Shown here: positions 44,687 to 52,796 of the stretch, piece by piece
Layout of the letters: each line of letters opens with the position of its first letter
Numbering within the stretch: position 1 is the stretch's first letter
Assembly (NCBI RefSeq): GCF_002909375.1
Contig: NZ_PPXD01000009.1
Coordinates: 1 to 64,000, forward strand
Direction: 5' to 3'
Source of the DNA: Cryobacterium zongtaii
GTDB taxonomy: Bacteria > Actinomycetota > Actinomycetes > Actinomycetales > Microbacteriaceae
Length of the DNA: 64,000 bases
The notes under the pieces: generated by a model
Told to the model about the DNA's origin: nothing
What the model saw: only the letters and a program-made list of their open reading frames with translations
Databases searched by the model: none
Position numbers and translations under genes: made by a program

Positions 44687-44775
44687 TAGAACCGCTCCGG
44701 TTTCACGAGGGCGAAGACCAGGTAGACGATGGCGCCCACGGCGAGTACGGCGGCCACGATGTCGAACACGATCAC
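44686..44775 (-). CDS. kdpF: KdpF small stabilising subunit
   Basis: A 29-residue single-membrane-segment peptide starts at GTG 44775 and ends [13 protein letters not shown], the standard KdpF finish. It stabilises the KdpABC complex in the lipid bilayer. It overlaps the preceding 27-residue ORF by 4 bases (GTGA) and kdpA by one base, so all three are translationally coupled. Confidence 0.92.
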   Translation of the reverse strand: MIVFDIVAAVLAVGAIVYLVFALVKPERF

Positions 44776-44855
44776 AGTTTCGCCACCCCCCAGGCCACAA
44801 GGCCGATCAGTGCGAACACGGCGATCACGCCGAGCACGTAGACAAGGTCGAGCAT
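44772..44855 (-). CDS. 27-residue membrane ORF in front of kdpF
   Basis: The ATG at 44855, with GGAGAG about 7 bases upstream, encodes [20 protein letters not shown] and ends AWGVAKL. It is one membrane segment with acidic outer and basic inner ends, as in KdpF, but not a copy of it. Its TGA overlaps the kdpF GTG start. The layout points to an additional small subunit or a coupling peptide of the Kdp complex. It is not a member of any family I know. Confidence 0.7.
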   Translation of the reverse strand: MLDLVYVLGVIAVFALIGLVAWGVAKL

Positions 44856-44956
44856 GCGATTCTCTCCATCCGTAGGCCGCCGGTGTACCGGTCGGCATCC
44901 GCGCTCCGCACGAGCACGAACCGAGTAAACACCCGTGCCGTGCCGCCCCACCGTTT

Positions 44957-44973
44957 CCTAACGAACCCCTAAC
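44957..44973 (-). promoter_or_regulatory. Candidate KdpE-binding direct repeat
   Basis: On the leftward strand GTTAGG occurs twice, 11 bases apart (GTTAGGGGTTCGTTAGG). Direct repeats one helical turn apart are the usual site form for OmpR-family regulators. The site lies about 100 bases above the first ORF of the kdp operon. The 278-base gap 44856-45133 also serves the rightward lipoprotein gene and holds no other clear feature. Confidence 0.5.
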
Positions 44974-45133
44974 GCCCGGCCTGCATCCGGCCGACACCGG
45001 CCGGTGTGCGCGGCCCGGCCACGTCCTGACCGTTCACCCGACGCCGGCCCGGCATCGGGCATAACTCCTGATGGATTGCCCCGGCCGGGCCGAACAGGCC
45101 GTTTGGTTCACCTCCCGGATCTAGGGTGGGGGC

Positions 45134-45613
45134 ATGAGGATGCCCAGAACGGTGCGGAGGGGCGGCGCGGGGTTGGTCCGCACTGGGTTGGTCCGTGCAG
45201 GGTCGGTCTGCATCGGGCTGGTCTGCGTCATGGGCGTGGCCGGCTGCTCGGCGTCGATCGCCGGGTCCGCGTACGACGGGATGCTGCCCGACGAGGCGAT
45301 CACGACGCCCGCGCCGGCAGATGAGGAGGCCAACCTGCTGGCACCGTTCCCCACCGCGGGTTGGCTCGATGGCGGCGACCGGTTCGCGATCGTCCTGGGT
45401 GGCAGCTCGAGCTGCCCCAGCTACCCGGTGTCGATGGTCGTCGATGACAGTCGCACCCTGAGCATCGAGATCGGGCAGAGCGGCGGCCCGGCCTGCACGG
45501 CCGACATGAAGCTGCGCACCCACGTGCTCACGACACCGGCCGGGCTGGACCCGACCGGGGAGATCACCATCCGCTACAGCGAGTCGGAAACCGCGGTTCT
45601 CCCCGCGCTCTGA
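45134..45613 (+). CDS. Lipoprotein of unknown function
   Basis: The 159-residue protein has a basic n-region, a hydrophobic core and the lipobox VAGC (about residue 38). The mature part is beta-rich, with two cysteine-containing segments (SSSCPSYPVSM and GGPACTADM) that may pair. It has no recognised domain. It stands alone and converges on the septum-formation-like gene. Confidence 0.75.
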   Translation: MRMPRTVRRGGAGLVRTGLVRAGSVCIGLVCVMGVAGCSASIAGSAYDGMLPDEAITTPAPADEEANLLAPFPTAGWLDGGDRFAIVLGGSSSCPSYPVSMVVDDSRTLSIEIGQSGGPACTADMKLRTHVLTTPAGLDPTGEITIRYSESETAVLPAL

Positions 45614-45643
45614 GCCCCTGCCTGGCGGGCGGAGGCGCCCGGG

Positions 45644-45702
45644 CGTAAAAAAGCCCCGGCACCGCTCACGCTTTGGGGGAAAGGGAGCTGGCACCGGGGC
45701 CA
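45644..45702 (-). terminator. Terminator after the septum-formation-family gene
   Basis: On the leftward strand GCCCCGG...CCGGGGC pairs, continued by CC/GG after a two-base mismatch. A run of six T follows at once (GGGGCTTTTTTACG). It is an intrinsic terminator about 130 bases after the leftward gene's stop. It may also serve the rightward lipoprotein gene, as its stem lies 30 bases past that stop. Confidence 0.75.
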
Positions 45703-45836
45703 ATCGTTGGAGTGGGGGAACTCCAGGTGTAACCGTACGCCCTGTGCGCTGAATGTGCGCTGCACGCCGCCTTAGAGTTTTCTATGTGCCGGCCGTGGGC
45801 GGCACTGCTCCGGCGGTGTTCCCCGGTCGGGTGGGG

Positions 45837-46346
45837 CTAAATGCCGGTGCCGGCGAGTGAGCCGGTGGTCTTGTTCTCCGCCATGGCGAGGCAGAGAATT
45901 TCTCGGTCTCCGCTGTCCCAGCTGCCCTCGCTGGGGGAGAGGTAGTTGAAGTCCAGGGTGGATTCTTCGTAGGACTTGCCGATAAAGGTGGCGAACTCGG
46001 CGACACAGCGTTCCTCCGCGATCTGGGCGAGGGCCTCGTCACCGGGGAAGGCGCCATCCTCGCTCACGTCGAAGGCGAAGTAGGCCTCGAAGTCATGGGC
46101 ATCCGCACACGGAATGGCCGTTACGCTCTCGACCGCGTCGGCGTCCTGGTCGTTGAAGCAGTCGCCGACCGCCAGCGAGAAGACATCGGCCTCACCGGCC
46201 TCGCTGATCTCCTGAGTCTCGGCATCCCGTGCCGCTTGCTGGGGAAACAGGTCGCTGATCGCGGTGCACCCGGAGAGGGTCAGCGCGCCGACCGAGAAAG
46301 CGGCGATGATTAAACCGGTGCGCAGGCGTGCGGTGGTGCGGGACAT
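45837..46346 (-). CDS. Septum-formation-family lipoprotein
   Basis: The ATG at 46346, with AAAGG 7 bases above it, gives 169 residues. The lipobox is LSGC (near residue 27). The mature part matches the Septum_form domain: FSLAVGDCFNDQDA, TAIPCADAHDFEAYFAFDV, RCVAEFATFIGKSYEESTLD and a late REILCLAMAE. Four cysteines can form two disulfides. The family name comes from an early observation, and its real role is uncertain. Confidence 0.82.
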   Translation of the reverse strand: MSRTTARLRTGLIIAAFSVGALTLSGCTAISDLFPQQAARDAETQEISEAGEADVFSLAVGDCFNDQDADAVESVTAIPCADAHDFEAYFAFDVSEDGAFPGDEALAQIAEERCVAEFATFIGKSYEESTLDFNYLSPSEGSWDSGDREILCLAMAENKTTGSLAGTGI

Positions 46347-46686
46347 AGTGGTGCCTTTCAACCGATGCTGGGGTCCAGAGCGCAGGGCGGTGTGCGCACA
46401 CAGTCAGAAAATGCCACCCGGTGCGCGAACCCCAAGAAAATTGGCACTGGTGGCGCCTCCATCTTGGCCGACGCCGAAACACCAGCGCAAGCCACACCCG
46501 CGGCGCTGACTCGCAGGAATCGCCGAAGCTCTCATCGCAAAAGCCCCGAAAACCCCGGCCGGAACCGAGAGCGTCCTGAGTCGCGGTTTTGTCGGCGACC
46601 GCTGCTAGTGTGTGCTCTCAGAACAGGCGGGGCATCGGCCGACCATTCGGCCGAAATCCATTCCCGCCGGTGACGAAGGGAATTCC
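46347..46686. other. 340-base gap with divergent promoters
   Basis: This gap separates the septum-formation-family gene and dps. It holds two copies of the self-complementary octamer TCGGCCGA (46638-46657 area) just before the dps ribosome site, and a TGCTAGTGT element that may be the dps -10. I see no coding sequence or RNA gene in it. Confidence 0.4.
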
Positions 46687-47181
46687 ATGAAGGCATCCGC
46701 AGAACTCGGCAGCAACCTGCAGTCGGTCCTGGTCGACCTGATCGAACTGCACGTCCAGGGCAAGCAGGCGCACTGGAGCGTCGTGGGAAAGAACTTCCGC
46801 GACCTGCACCTGCAGCTCGACGAGATTATCGACGACGCCCGAATCTTCACCGATGAGCTGGCCGAGCGGATGCGCGCCCTCGACGCCCTGCCCGACGGCC
46901 GCACGGAAACCGTCACCAAGACCACGCACCTGCCCAAGTTCCCCGCTGGCGAGGTCGACACCACCGAAACCGTGGGCCTGGTCACGGCGCTGCTCACCGC
47001 TACCGTCGACAACATCCGTGAAATTCACGAGGCTGTCGATGAAGAAGACCCGGCCAGCGCCGATATCTTGAACGGCTTCATTCTGAAGCTCGAGCAGTAC
47101 ATCTGGATGGTCAGCGCGGAGGACCGGAAGCCCCGGAAGCCCACCGCGAAGGACTCGACCCGCCCGGTCGGCAAGGCGTAA
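46687..47181 (+). CDS. dps: Dps-family ferritin-like DNA-protection protein
   Basis: The ATG at 46687, after GAAGGGA, gives 164 residues. The inter-subunit ferroxidase ligands are all present: His29 (in QAHW), His41, Asp45, Asp56 and Glu60, with the same spacing as in Listeria Dps. The C-terminal tail is Lys/Arg-rich (RKPRKPTAK) and could bind DNA. It stores iron and limits peroxide damage in a 12-mer. It stands alone and is followed by a hairpin. Confidence 0.94.
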   Translation: MKASAELGSNLQSVLVDLIELHVQGKQAHWSVVGKNFRDLHLQLDEIIDDARIFTDELAERMRALDALPDGRTETVTKTTHLPKFPAGEVDTTETVGLVTALLTATVDNIREIHEAVDEEDPASADILNGFILKLEQYIWMVSAEDRKPRKPTAKDSTRPVGKA

Positions 47182-47189
47182 GTCGCCTC

Positions 47190-47223
47190 CGGCGGCCGGA
47201 TTCGGCTAAGAATTCGGCCGCCG
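47190..47223 (+). terminator. Hairpin after dps
   Basis: CGGCGGCCG and CGGCCGCCG pair, continued by GATTC/GAATT with one mismatch around a GGCTAA loop. It begins 9 bases after the dps stop, so a terminator is likely, though no U run follows. Confidence 0.55.
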
Positions 47224-47374
47224 CCGTGACGAATGGGCGCGTGAATGCGTCATAGGTAAGACGAACACATCGCACTACCCAGTCCGCCCACCCGGCTGTG
47301 ACCCGTCCGCCAGACCTGATCGGCGAGACCGAGTCATGATCGGTAAGACGGGGCGCCCGCTCAAGGAATAGAGG

Positions 47375-47839
47375 ATGAATCCCGTGACCCAGGTAATCGA
47401 GACAATCGACGTAGACGTTCCCGTGCGGACCGCGTACAACCAGTGGACCCAGTTCGAGTCTTTCCCGCACTTCCTCGACTTCGTCGAGAGCATCACGCAA
47501 CAGGACGACACCCACACGCACTGGAAGGTGAAGATCGGCGGAGCCGAACGTGAGTTCGATGCTGAGATCACCGAGCAGCACCCCGACGAGCGCGTCGCCT
47601 GGAAGAGTATCTCCGGTGACGAGAAGCACGCCGGCGTGGTCACCTTCCACCGACTTAGCGACACGACGTCCAGGGTCACCGTGCAGCTGGACTGGGAGGC
47701 CGAAGGCTTCCTCGAGAAGGTTGGTGCCGTGTTCGGCGTCGACGACCACGTGATCCGCAAGGACCTCAAGCAGTTCAAGACCTTCGTGGAGAACCCGGCC
47801 AACCAGGCCGGCGGCTGGCGCGGAGACGTTTCGGTCTGA
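47375..47839 (+). CDS. SRPBCC-family (START-like) protein
   Basis: The 154-residue protein has the polyketide-cyclase/START-like fold. It begins QVIETIDVDVPVRTAYNQWT and continues with FESFPHFLDFVESITQ, the strand HWKVKIGGAEREFDAEITEQ and a final long helix EKVGAVFGVDDHVIRKDLKQF. The family binds hydrophobic ligands, and the one for this group is unknown. An AAGGA lies about 9 bases above the ATG. It is a single-gene unit. Confidence 0.88.
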   Translation: MNPVTQVIETIDVDVPVRTAYNQWTQFESFPHFLDFVESITQQDDTHTHWKVKIGGAEREFDAEITEQHPDERVAWKSISGDEKHAGVVTFHRLSDTTSRVTVQLDWEAEGFLEKVGAVFGVDDHVIRKDLKQFKTFVENPANQAGGWRGDVSV

Positions 47840-47943
47840 CCCACCCGCGGTTCGCTCCATCGTCGACCCTCTGGCCGCGGTTCCCCCGCCAGACTATGCT
47901 CCGTGCGAGAGGCCTAGCAGCAAGCTAGATTCCCTCTCGAGCC

Positions 47944-49203
47944 GTGCAACGGATGGGCCGACCGGTGACCGAACTGCAGCACACGACGGGCATTGCCCGG
48001 CATGGACGACTGAAGAGGCCCCACGCCGTGACGGGGGTGCTGAGCGCGGTGGCCCTGGGCCTGGCCGTGCTCCTCGTCAGCGGCGGGGCCGTCACGGCGT
48101 TCGCGCTCTGGCAGTTCCGCACTGCGGTGGTCGCCAACTCGATCGACATCGACGGTCCCGACGCCGACGCCGATCCGCCCCCGGGGATCGGCAGCTACGA
48201 GAACGGTTTCAACCTGCTCATCGTCGGCGTCGACAACGACTCGGCCCAGGGCGCGACGTACGGCGTGCGGGAGACCACCCTCAACGACGTGAACATCCTG
48301 GTGCACGTGTCAGCCGACCACAGCAACGCCGTGGTCGTGAGCATCCCCAGAGATCTCGTGGTGGCGCATCCCGAATGTATCGATACCGCCACCGGCGCGG
48401 TGGTCGGCGAACTGGCTGCCGCCCCGGTGAACGAGGCGATGGGCCGCGGCGGTCTGCCCTGCGTGGTCAGCACCGTGGAAGAACTCACCGGGCTGGAGAT
48501 CCCCTACGCGGGACTGACCTCATTCGCCGGTGTGGTTCGACTCAGTGATGCCGTCGGCGGCGTGCCGATCTGCCTGTCCGAACCCGTCGACGACCCGAAG
48601 GCCGGCCTCTCCCTGCCCGCCGGCACCAGTGTCGTGTCCGGCGATACCGCCCTGGCCTTCCTGCGCAGCCGTCACGGCGTCGGCGACGGCAGCGACCTGG
48701 CCCGTATCTCGTCGCAGCAGCTGTACCTGGCCTCGCTCATGCGCACGGTGCGGGGCGACGGCACCTTGACCGACCTGCCCAGGCTGTACACCCTGGCCAA
48801 TGCGGCGGCCGGCAATATCAGTCTCTCCACGAGCCTCGCCCACACCGACACCATGGTGTCGATGGCGCTGGCGTTGGCGGACATCGACCTGGACAGGCTG
48901 GTCTTCGTGCAGTATCCGGGCACCACGGAGGATCCGGCCTTCCCCGGCAAGGTGGTTCCGCTGCAGGGCCTCGCCGACACGATGTTCGCCAAGATCGCCG
49001 CCGACGAGCCGTTCACCCTCGGTGCAGCCCCGCCCACCGACGAACCGCTCGTCCTCGGACCGCCGGCCGAGACCCCAGAGGCCCCCGGCCAAACGGATGC
49101 CGCGGCGCCGCCCGCGACACCGACGCCGCCTCCCGTGGCGTTGGACGGTCTCACCGGGCGCACGGCCGACGACGAGTCCTGCGCAGAAGTGAACGGCGGC
49201 TGA
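47944..49203 (+). CDS. LytR-CpsA-Psr (LCP) family cell-wall glycopolymer ligase
   Basis: A start at GTG 47944 gives 419 residues (ATG 47953 and GTG 47965 are alternatives). One membrane anchor (about 30-58) is followed by the LCP domain. It shows NLLIVGVDN, LNDVNILVHVSAD, VSIPRDLVV with the key Arg, and ALAFLRSRHGVGDGSDLARISSQQ. The C-terminal part is Pro/Ala-rich and ends DDESCAEVNGG. It attaches teichoic-acid-like polymers to peptidoglycan. A copy of the last codons recurs at 53039. Confidence 0.9.
   Translation: MQRMGRPVTELQHTTGIARHGRLKRPHAVTGVLSAVALGLAVLLVSGGAVTAFALWQFRTAVVANSIDIDGPDADADPPPGIGSYENGFNLLIVGVDNDSAQGATYGVRETTLNDVNILVHVSADHSNAVVVSIPRDLVVAHPECIDTATGAVVGELAAAPVNEAMGRGGLPCVVSTVEELTGLEIPYAGLTSFAGVVRLSDAVGGVPICLSEPVDDPKAGLSLPAGTSVVSGDTALAFLRSRHGVGDGSDLARISSQQLYLASLMRTVRGDGTLTDLPRLYTLANAAAGNISLSTSLAHTDTMVSMALALADIDLDRLVFVQYPGTTEDPAFPGKVVPLQGLADTMFAKIAADEPFTLGAAPPTDEPLVLGPPAETPEAPGQTDAAAPPATPTPPPVALDGLTGRTADDESCAEVNGG
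49170..49184 (+). repeat. Direct repeat copy 1 at the LCP 3' end
   Basis: CGACGAGTCCTGCGC lies inside the last codons of the LCP gene. An identical 15-mer in the same orientation is at 53044-53058. The two copies bracket the kduI-to-tautomerase cassette. Confidence 0.75.
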
Positions 49204-49207
49204 GCGA

Positions 49208-50050
49208 CTATCTCAGTTCGGCCGGCTGCACGTGGTCCATGTCGTCGAAGGCCTTGTTCTCGCCTGCCATCGCCCAAACGAATGAGTAACTGCCGGTGCC
49301 GAATCCGCTGTGCAGTGACCAGCTCGGGGAGATGATCGCCTCGTTGTTGGCCACGACCAGGTGACGGCTTTCGGTCGGTTCGCCCATCAGGTGGATCACG
49401 CGGTGTTCCGGAGCGAGGTCGAAGTACAGGTAGCACTCGGTGCGACGGTCGTGGGTGTGGGCCGGCATGGTGTTCCACATGCTGCCGGTGCTCAGCACCG
49501 TGACGCCCATCACAACCTGGCAGCTCTGCACGCCATTGGCGTGGATGTACTGGTTGATGGTGCGCTCGTTGGAGGTGGTGGCGTCGCCCAGCTCGCGCAC
49601 GGTGCCCTGGCCCTTGCCGACCAGCGTGGTCGGGTACGCGGTGTGGGCGGTGGCGGAGAACAGGTAGAACGCGGCCGGTGCGGCCCCGTCGGCGCTGGCG
49701 AATACCACATCCCTCACTCCGCGCCCGATATAGAGGCACGCTCCCGGCTCGAGGTCGTAGGCGGTGCCGTCGACCGAGATGGTGCCGGCGCCGCCGACGT
49801 TGACGATGCCCGCCTCGCGGTTTTCGAAGAACGTGTCAGTGCGGAGCGCGTCGTATCTTCCGAGCGTGATCGGGCCGGTCACCGGGCGGGCGCCGCCGAG
49901 CACGATGCGATCTTCATGGGTATAGGTGGCGCGGAACTCGTCATCGGCGAAGAGGTCGTCGACGAGGTAGTTCTCGCGCAGGGCCGCGGTATCGAAACTG
50001 CGGATTTGGGCGGGATTGGTGGAATGACGCAACTGCATTGTTTTTCTCAT
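49208..50050 (-). CDS. kduI: KduI, 5-dehydro-4-deoxy-D-glucuronate isomerase
   Basis: The 280-residue enzyme starts at ATG 50050 (50038 is an alternative). Metal ligands His198, His200, Glu205 and His247 have the same spacing as in E. coli KduI. Other typical parts are LGGARPVTG and NREAGIVNVGGAGTI. It converts DKI to 2,5-diketo-3-deoxygluconate in pectin or uronate breakdown. The other kdu genes are not in the window. It is divergent from a GPH sugar symporter, with a palindromic operator between. Confidence 0.93.
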   Translation of the reverse strand: MRKTMQLRHSTNPAQIRSFDTAALRENYLVDDLFADDEFRATYTHEDRIVLGGARPVTGPITLGRYDALRTDTFFENREAGIVNVGGAGTISVDGTAYDLEPGACLYIGRGVRDVVFASADGAAPAAFYLFSATAHTAYPTTLVGKGQGTVRELGDATTSNERTINQYIHANGVQSCQVVMGVTVLSTGSMWNTMPAHTHDRRTECYLYFDLAPEHRVIHLMGEPTESRHLVVANNEAIISPSWSLHSGFGTGSYSFVWAMAGENKAFDDMDHVQPAELR

Positions 50051-50102
50051 TTCCTCTGGAGGTATGGGTCATCTGCTGGCGGATGCCGCGGCAGAGCCTG
50101 AC

Positions 50103-50119
50103 GTTCCGTCTCGCGGAAC
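50103..50119. promoter_or_regulatory. IclR/KdgR-like operator upstream of kduI
   Basis: GTTCCG-TCTCG-CGGAAC is a perfect inverted repeat of 6-base arms. GGAAC/GTTCC palindromes are the usual binding form of IclR-family regulators such as KdgR. It lies 53 bases above the kduI start, and a further half-site CGGAAC is at 50145. No regulator gene is in the cassette. Confidence 0.6.
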
Positions 50120-50283
50120 AACCTACCAGTATTTAACCGGGGAGCGGAACTCTTTTTGCGAAAATAGGACTTTAGTCCCGTTTGAATCAGGCGTAGCACA
50201 CCTACTCTAAGTCTGTACCACGGCCATGCGTTCCGCCCAGCGGAATCCGCTTCTTGGCACTGAAGCTCAACGAGGAGGAACCA

Positions 50284-50346
50284 GTGAACGCGCACGCATC
50301 CACGCCCACCTCGCCGGCGCTCGGCGCCCGCACCAGCTTCGGCTGA
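50284..50346 (+). CDS. Possible 20-residue leader peptide before the GPH symporter
   Basis: A GTG at 50284 sits 5 bases after a very strong AGGAGG and encodes MNAHASTPTSPALGARTSFG, then stop. The reading frame is short and has no family. In the 418-base gap 50051-50468 it is the only sequence with a clear ribosome site. A leader peptide or a remnant of a lost gene are both possible. Confidence 0.3.
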   Translation: MNAHASTPTSPALGARTSFG

Positions 50347-50468
50347 CCACGTCCTCCCTGCTGCCCCGGCCACGCCGGAGGCCGCGCCTGGAACCCTTCC
50401 GGCCTGCCGCTCACGGCAACGTCGCCCGCACTACCCACTGATTGCAACCGAAAGAGTGATAGCGCCCC

Positions 50469-51929
50469 ATGAGTATCCAAGACAACATTGACGTCGTCCC
50501 GGACGCAGCGCCCGTCGTCGCAGCTGATGAGGCTGAAGGAACCCTGACCGGGAAGGAGAAGGTGGCTTACGGGGTCGGTGACCTCGGTAACGGGTTCATG
50601 TTCGACCTCGGCCAGGTCTATCTGACCAAGTTCTGGATCGACACGGCCGGCATCGGCCCGGCAGTTGTGGCGCTGATCTTTGTTCTGGTCAAGCTCTTCG
50701 ACGCCGTGATGGACACCGTCGCGGCGCTCTTCATCGACGGCCGCAAGGTCGGCAAGCGCGGCAAGTTCCGCCCGGTCATGATGGTCTCCGCCTGCATCCT
50801 TGCCGTGATGACCGTCGTCACCTTCACCATGCCCGACGTGTCGCTGGGCTGGAAGATCGCCTTCGCCGCCGGTTCCTACGCCATCTGGGGCGCTACCTTC
50901 TCCTTCGCCAACGGCCCGTACGGTTCGCTCGCCTCGGTGATGACCCGCAACATCAAGGAACGCGCCCAGCTGGCCACCTCCCGCCAGGCCGGTTCGCTCG
51001 GCGCCCAGTGGATCTGCGGCATCGCCTTCATCCCGATCATGATGATGCTCGGTGGCATGACCTCCCGGAACTATATGTGGGCCGCCGTCGTCATGGCCGT
51101 GCTCGGCATCATCTGCTTCTGGATCTGCTACAAGGGCACCAAGGAACACGTCGTCGTGAACCGGGAAGCCAATAAGGAGAAGACGAGCCTCAAGGACTAC
51201 GGCCGCGCCGTGCTCACCAACCGCCCGCTTCTCGGCCTGGTGTTGATGAGCCTGTTCACCATCTCCTCGATGAACGTGAACAACATGATGATGATCTTCT
51301 TCGCCGAGTTCAACCTGGGCAACATCGCCCTGATGGCCGTGCTCAACTTCGTGATGATCGGTGCCTCCATCGTGGGCATCATGTTCATCCCGAAGCTGGT
51401 CGTGCGCTTCGGCAAGAAGCGCACCGTCATGGTGAGCTTCGCCGTCGCGGTTGTCGCCAACGGCTTGAACTTCATCATCCCGACCAACCTGTGGACGTTC
51501 ATGATCCTCGTCACCATCGGGTACGTCGCGCTGTCGATCCCGAACGGCATCACCTGGGCCTTCGTCTCCGACACCATCGACTACGGCGAGTGGCACACGG
51601 GCGTGCGCCGCGAAGGCATGACCTACGCCGCCTTCAGCTTCTCGCGCAAGGTCTCGCAGTCCCTCGCCGCCCTAGTCGGTGCCGGCATGCTGGCCGTCTC
51701 GGGCTATGTCGCCCAGGCGACCAGCCAGTCGGAGGGGACACTGCTCGGCATCAAGGCCGTGATGACGCTGTACCCGGCCGTCGCTCTCACCATCGCCGCC
51801 GTCATCGTCTACTTCGTCTACAACGTGAGCGATGACAAGTACCGTCGCATCGCCAAGGACCTGAACGAGGGTCGTTGGGAACACGGCATCATCGGCGAGA
51901 GCACCCGCGCCACGCTCGCCACGAAGTAA
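50469..51929 (+). CDS. GPH-family sugar (hexuronide):cation symporter
   Basis: The 486-residue major-facilitator protein has twelve membrane segments. It shows GPH features, namely EKVAYGVGDLGNGFMFDLGQ near the N-terminus and FVSDTIDYGEWHTGVRREG near residue 365, as in MelB/GusB. It probably imports glucuronides, unsaturated uronates or related glycosides, judging from the neighbouring kduI. The ribosome site before the ATG is weak. A terminator follows at 51947. Confidence 0.88.
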   Translation: MSIQDNIDVVPDAAPVVAADEAEGTLTGKEKVAYGVGDLGNGFMFDLGQVYLTKFWIDTAGIGPAVVALIFVLVKLFDAVMDTVAALFIDGRKVGKRGKFRPVMMVSACILAVMTVVTFTMPDVSLGWKIAFAAGSYAIWGATFSFANGPYGSLASVMTRNIKERAQLATSRQAGSLGAQWICGIAFIPIMMMLGGMTSRNYMWAAVVMAVLGIICFWICYKGTKEHVVVNREANKEKTSLKDYGRAVLTNRPLLGLVLMSLFTISSMNVNNMMMIFFAEFNLGNIALMAVLNFVMIGASIVGIMFIPKLVVRFGKKRTVMVSFAVAVVANGLNFIIPTNLWTFMILVTIGYVALSIPNGITWAFVSDTIDYGEWHTGVRREGMTYAAFSFSRKVSQSLAALVGAGMLAVSGYVAQATSQSEGTLLGIKAVMTLYPAVALTIAAVIVYFVYNVSDDKYRRIAKDLNEGRWEHGIIGESTRATLATK

Positions 51930-51946
51930 CCCAGCACCCATAGGAG

Positions 51947-51972
51947 GGGCGCCGTGTGCACGCACGGCGCCC
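51947..51972 (+). terminator. Terminator after the GPH symporter
   Basis: GGGCGCCGTG, a 6-base loop and CACGGCGCCC form a perfect 10-bp stem, 18 bases after the stop. A T-rich TGTTCGTCTTTT tail follows, making an intrinsic terminator. It would reduce, not abolish, read-through into the next gene. Confidence 0.85.
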
Positions 51973-52008
51973 TGTTCGTCTTTTCACTCCTCTTTCGGAA
52001 AGTAGCTC

Positions 52009-52740
52009 ATGCGCATCGCCAGGCTTGACACCCCCGCCGGCCCCCGTCACGCAGTCGCCCTGGGCGACCGCTGGCACGTGATCGCCAGCCCATTCGCCGC
52101 GCCCCTGGTCTACACCGGGGACTCGATCCCGGCCGACGAAGCCGTGCTCCTCGCATCCGTCGACCCGCGCGTGGTGGTCGGCATCGGCCACAACCAGCCG
52201 GGCCACCCCCTGCCCATGCAGGCCTGGCACAAGTCGGTGCACTCCGTCGCGGGCTCCGGCGACGACATCTACGCGGTGCGGGACGTGGGCACCGTGAACA
52301 TCGAGGGCGAGCTCGCCGTCGTGATCGGCACCTCGGCCACGAACCTCACTCTCGAGAATGCCTTCGAGGCCGTACTCGGCTACACGGTGGCCAATGACGT
52401 CACCAACGTGGATCAGTGCCCGATCGACCAGCGCAACTTTCAGGGCAAGAGCGGCAAGAACTACACCCCGCTCGGCCCCTGGATCGAAACCGAACTGGCC
52501 GACCCGGAGAACGTCGCCACCGAGGTGGTCATCAACGGAGCCGTCGTGGCCAACTCGGGCTCGTTCAACCTACCCTCCTCGGTCGCTGCCACTCTCGTCT
52601 ACGTGACGAAGTGGCTCACCCTCGAGCCCGGCGACGTGGTGCTCACCGGAGCCCCCGGCACCGACCTCCCCGTGCAACCGGGCGACACCGTCGACATCAC
52701 CCTCGCCGGCATCGGCACCCTGAGCAACACCATCGCCTGA
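52009..52740 (+). CDS. Fumarylacetoacetate hydrolase-family enzyme
   Basis: The 243-residue protein has the FAH fold: GIGHNQPGHP, the metal ligands in VNIEGELAVVIGT (Glu), FEAVLGYTVANDVTNVD (Asp), FQGKSGKNYTPLGPWI and the closing LEPGDVVLTGAPG. It cleaves or isomerises a beta-diketone-like acid, or decarboxylates oxaloacetate. In this cassette it may act on a uronate-derived keto acid, which is an inference. An RBS-like GGAAAG precedes the ATG. Confidence 0.85.
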   Translation: MRIARLDTPAGPRHAVALGDRWHVIASPFAAPLVYTGDSIPADEAVLLASVDPRVVVGIGHNQPGHPLPMQAWHKSVHSVAGSGDDIYAVRDVGTVNIEGELAVVIGTSATNLTLENAFEAVLGYTVANDVTNVDQCPIDQRNFQGKSGKNYTPLGPWIETELADPENVATEVVINGAVVANSGSFNLPSSVAATLVYVTKWLTLEPGDVVLTGAPGTDLPVQPGDTVDITLAGIGTLSNTIA

Positions 52741-52796
52741 GCCAAAAAACCCAACTTGCCTGCCGATTCAGCGGGCGACAACAATAAGGAGCACAC

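Noticed and set aside
44969-45703. A 244-codon leftward frame over the lipoprotein gene and a terminator
   Set aside because: It includes an intrinsic terminator and opposes a gene with a good lipoprotein signal.
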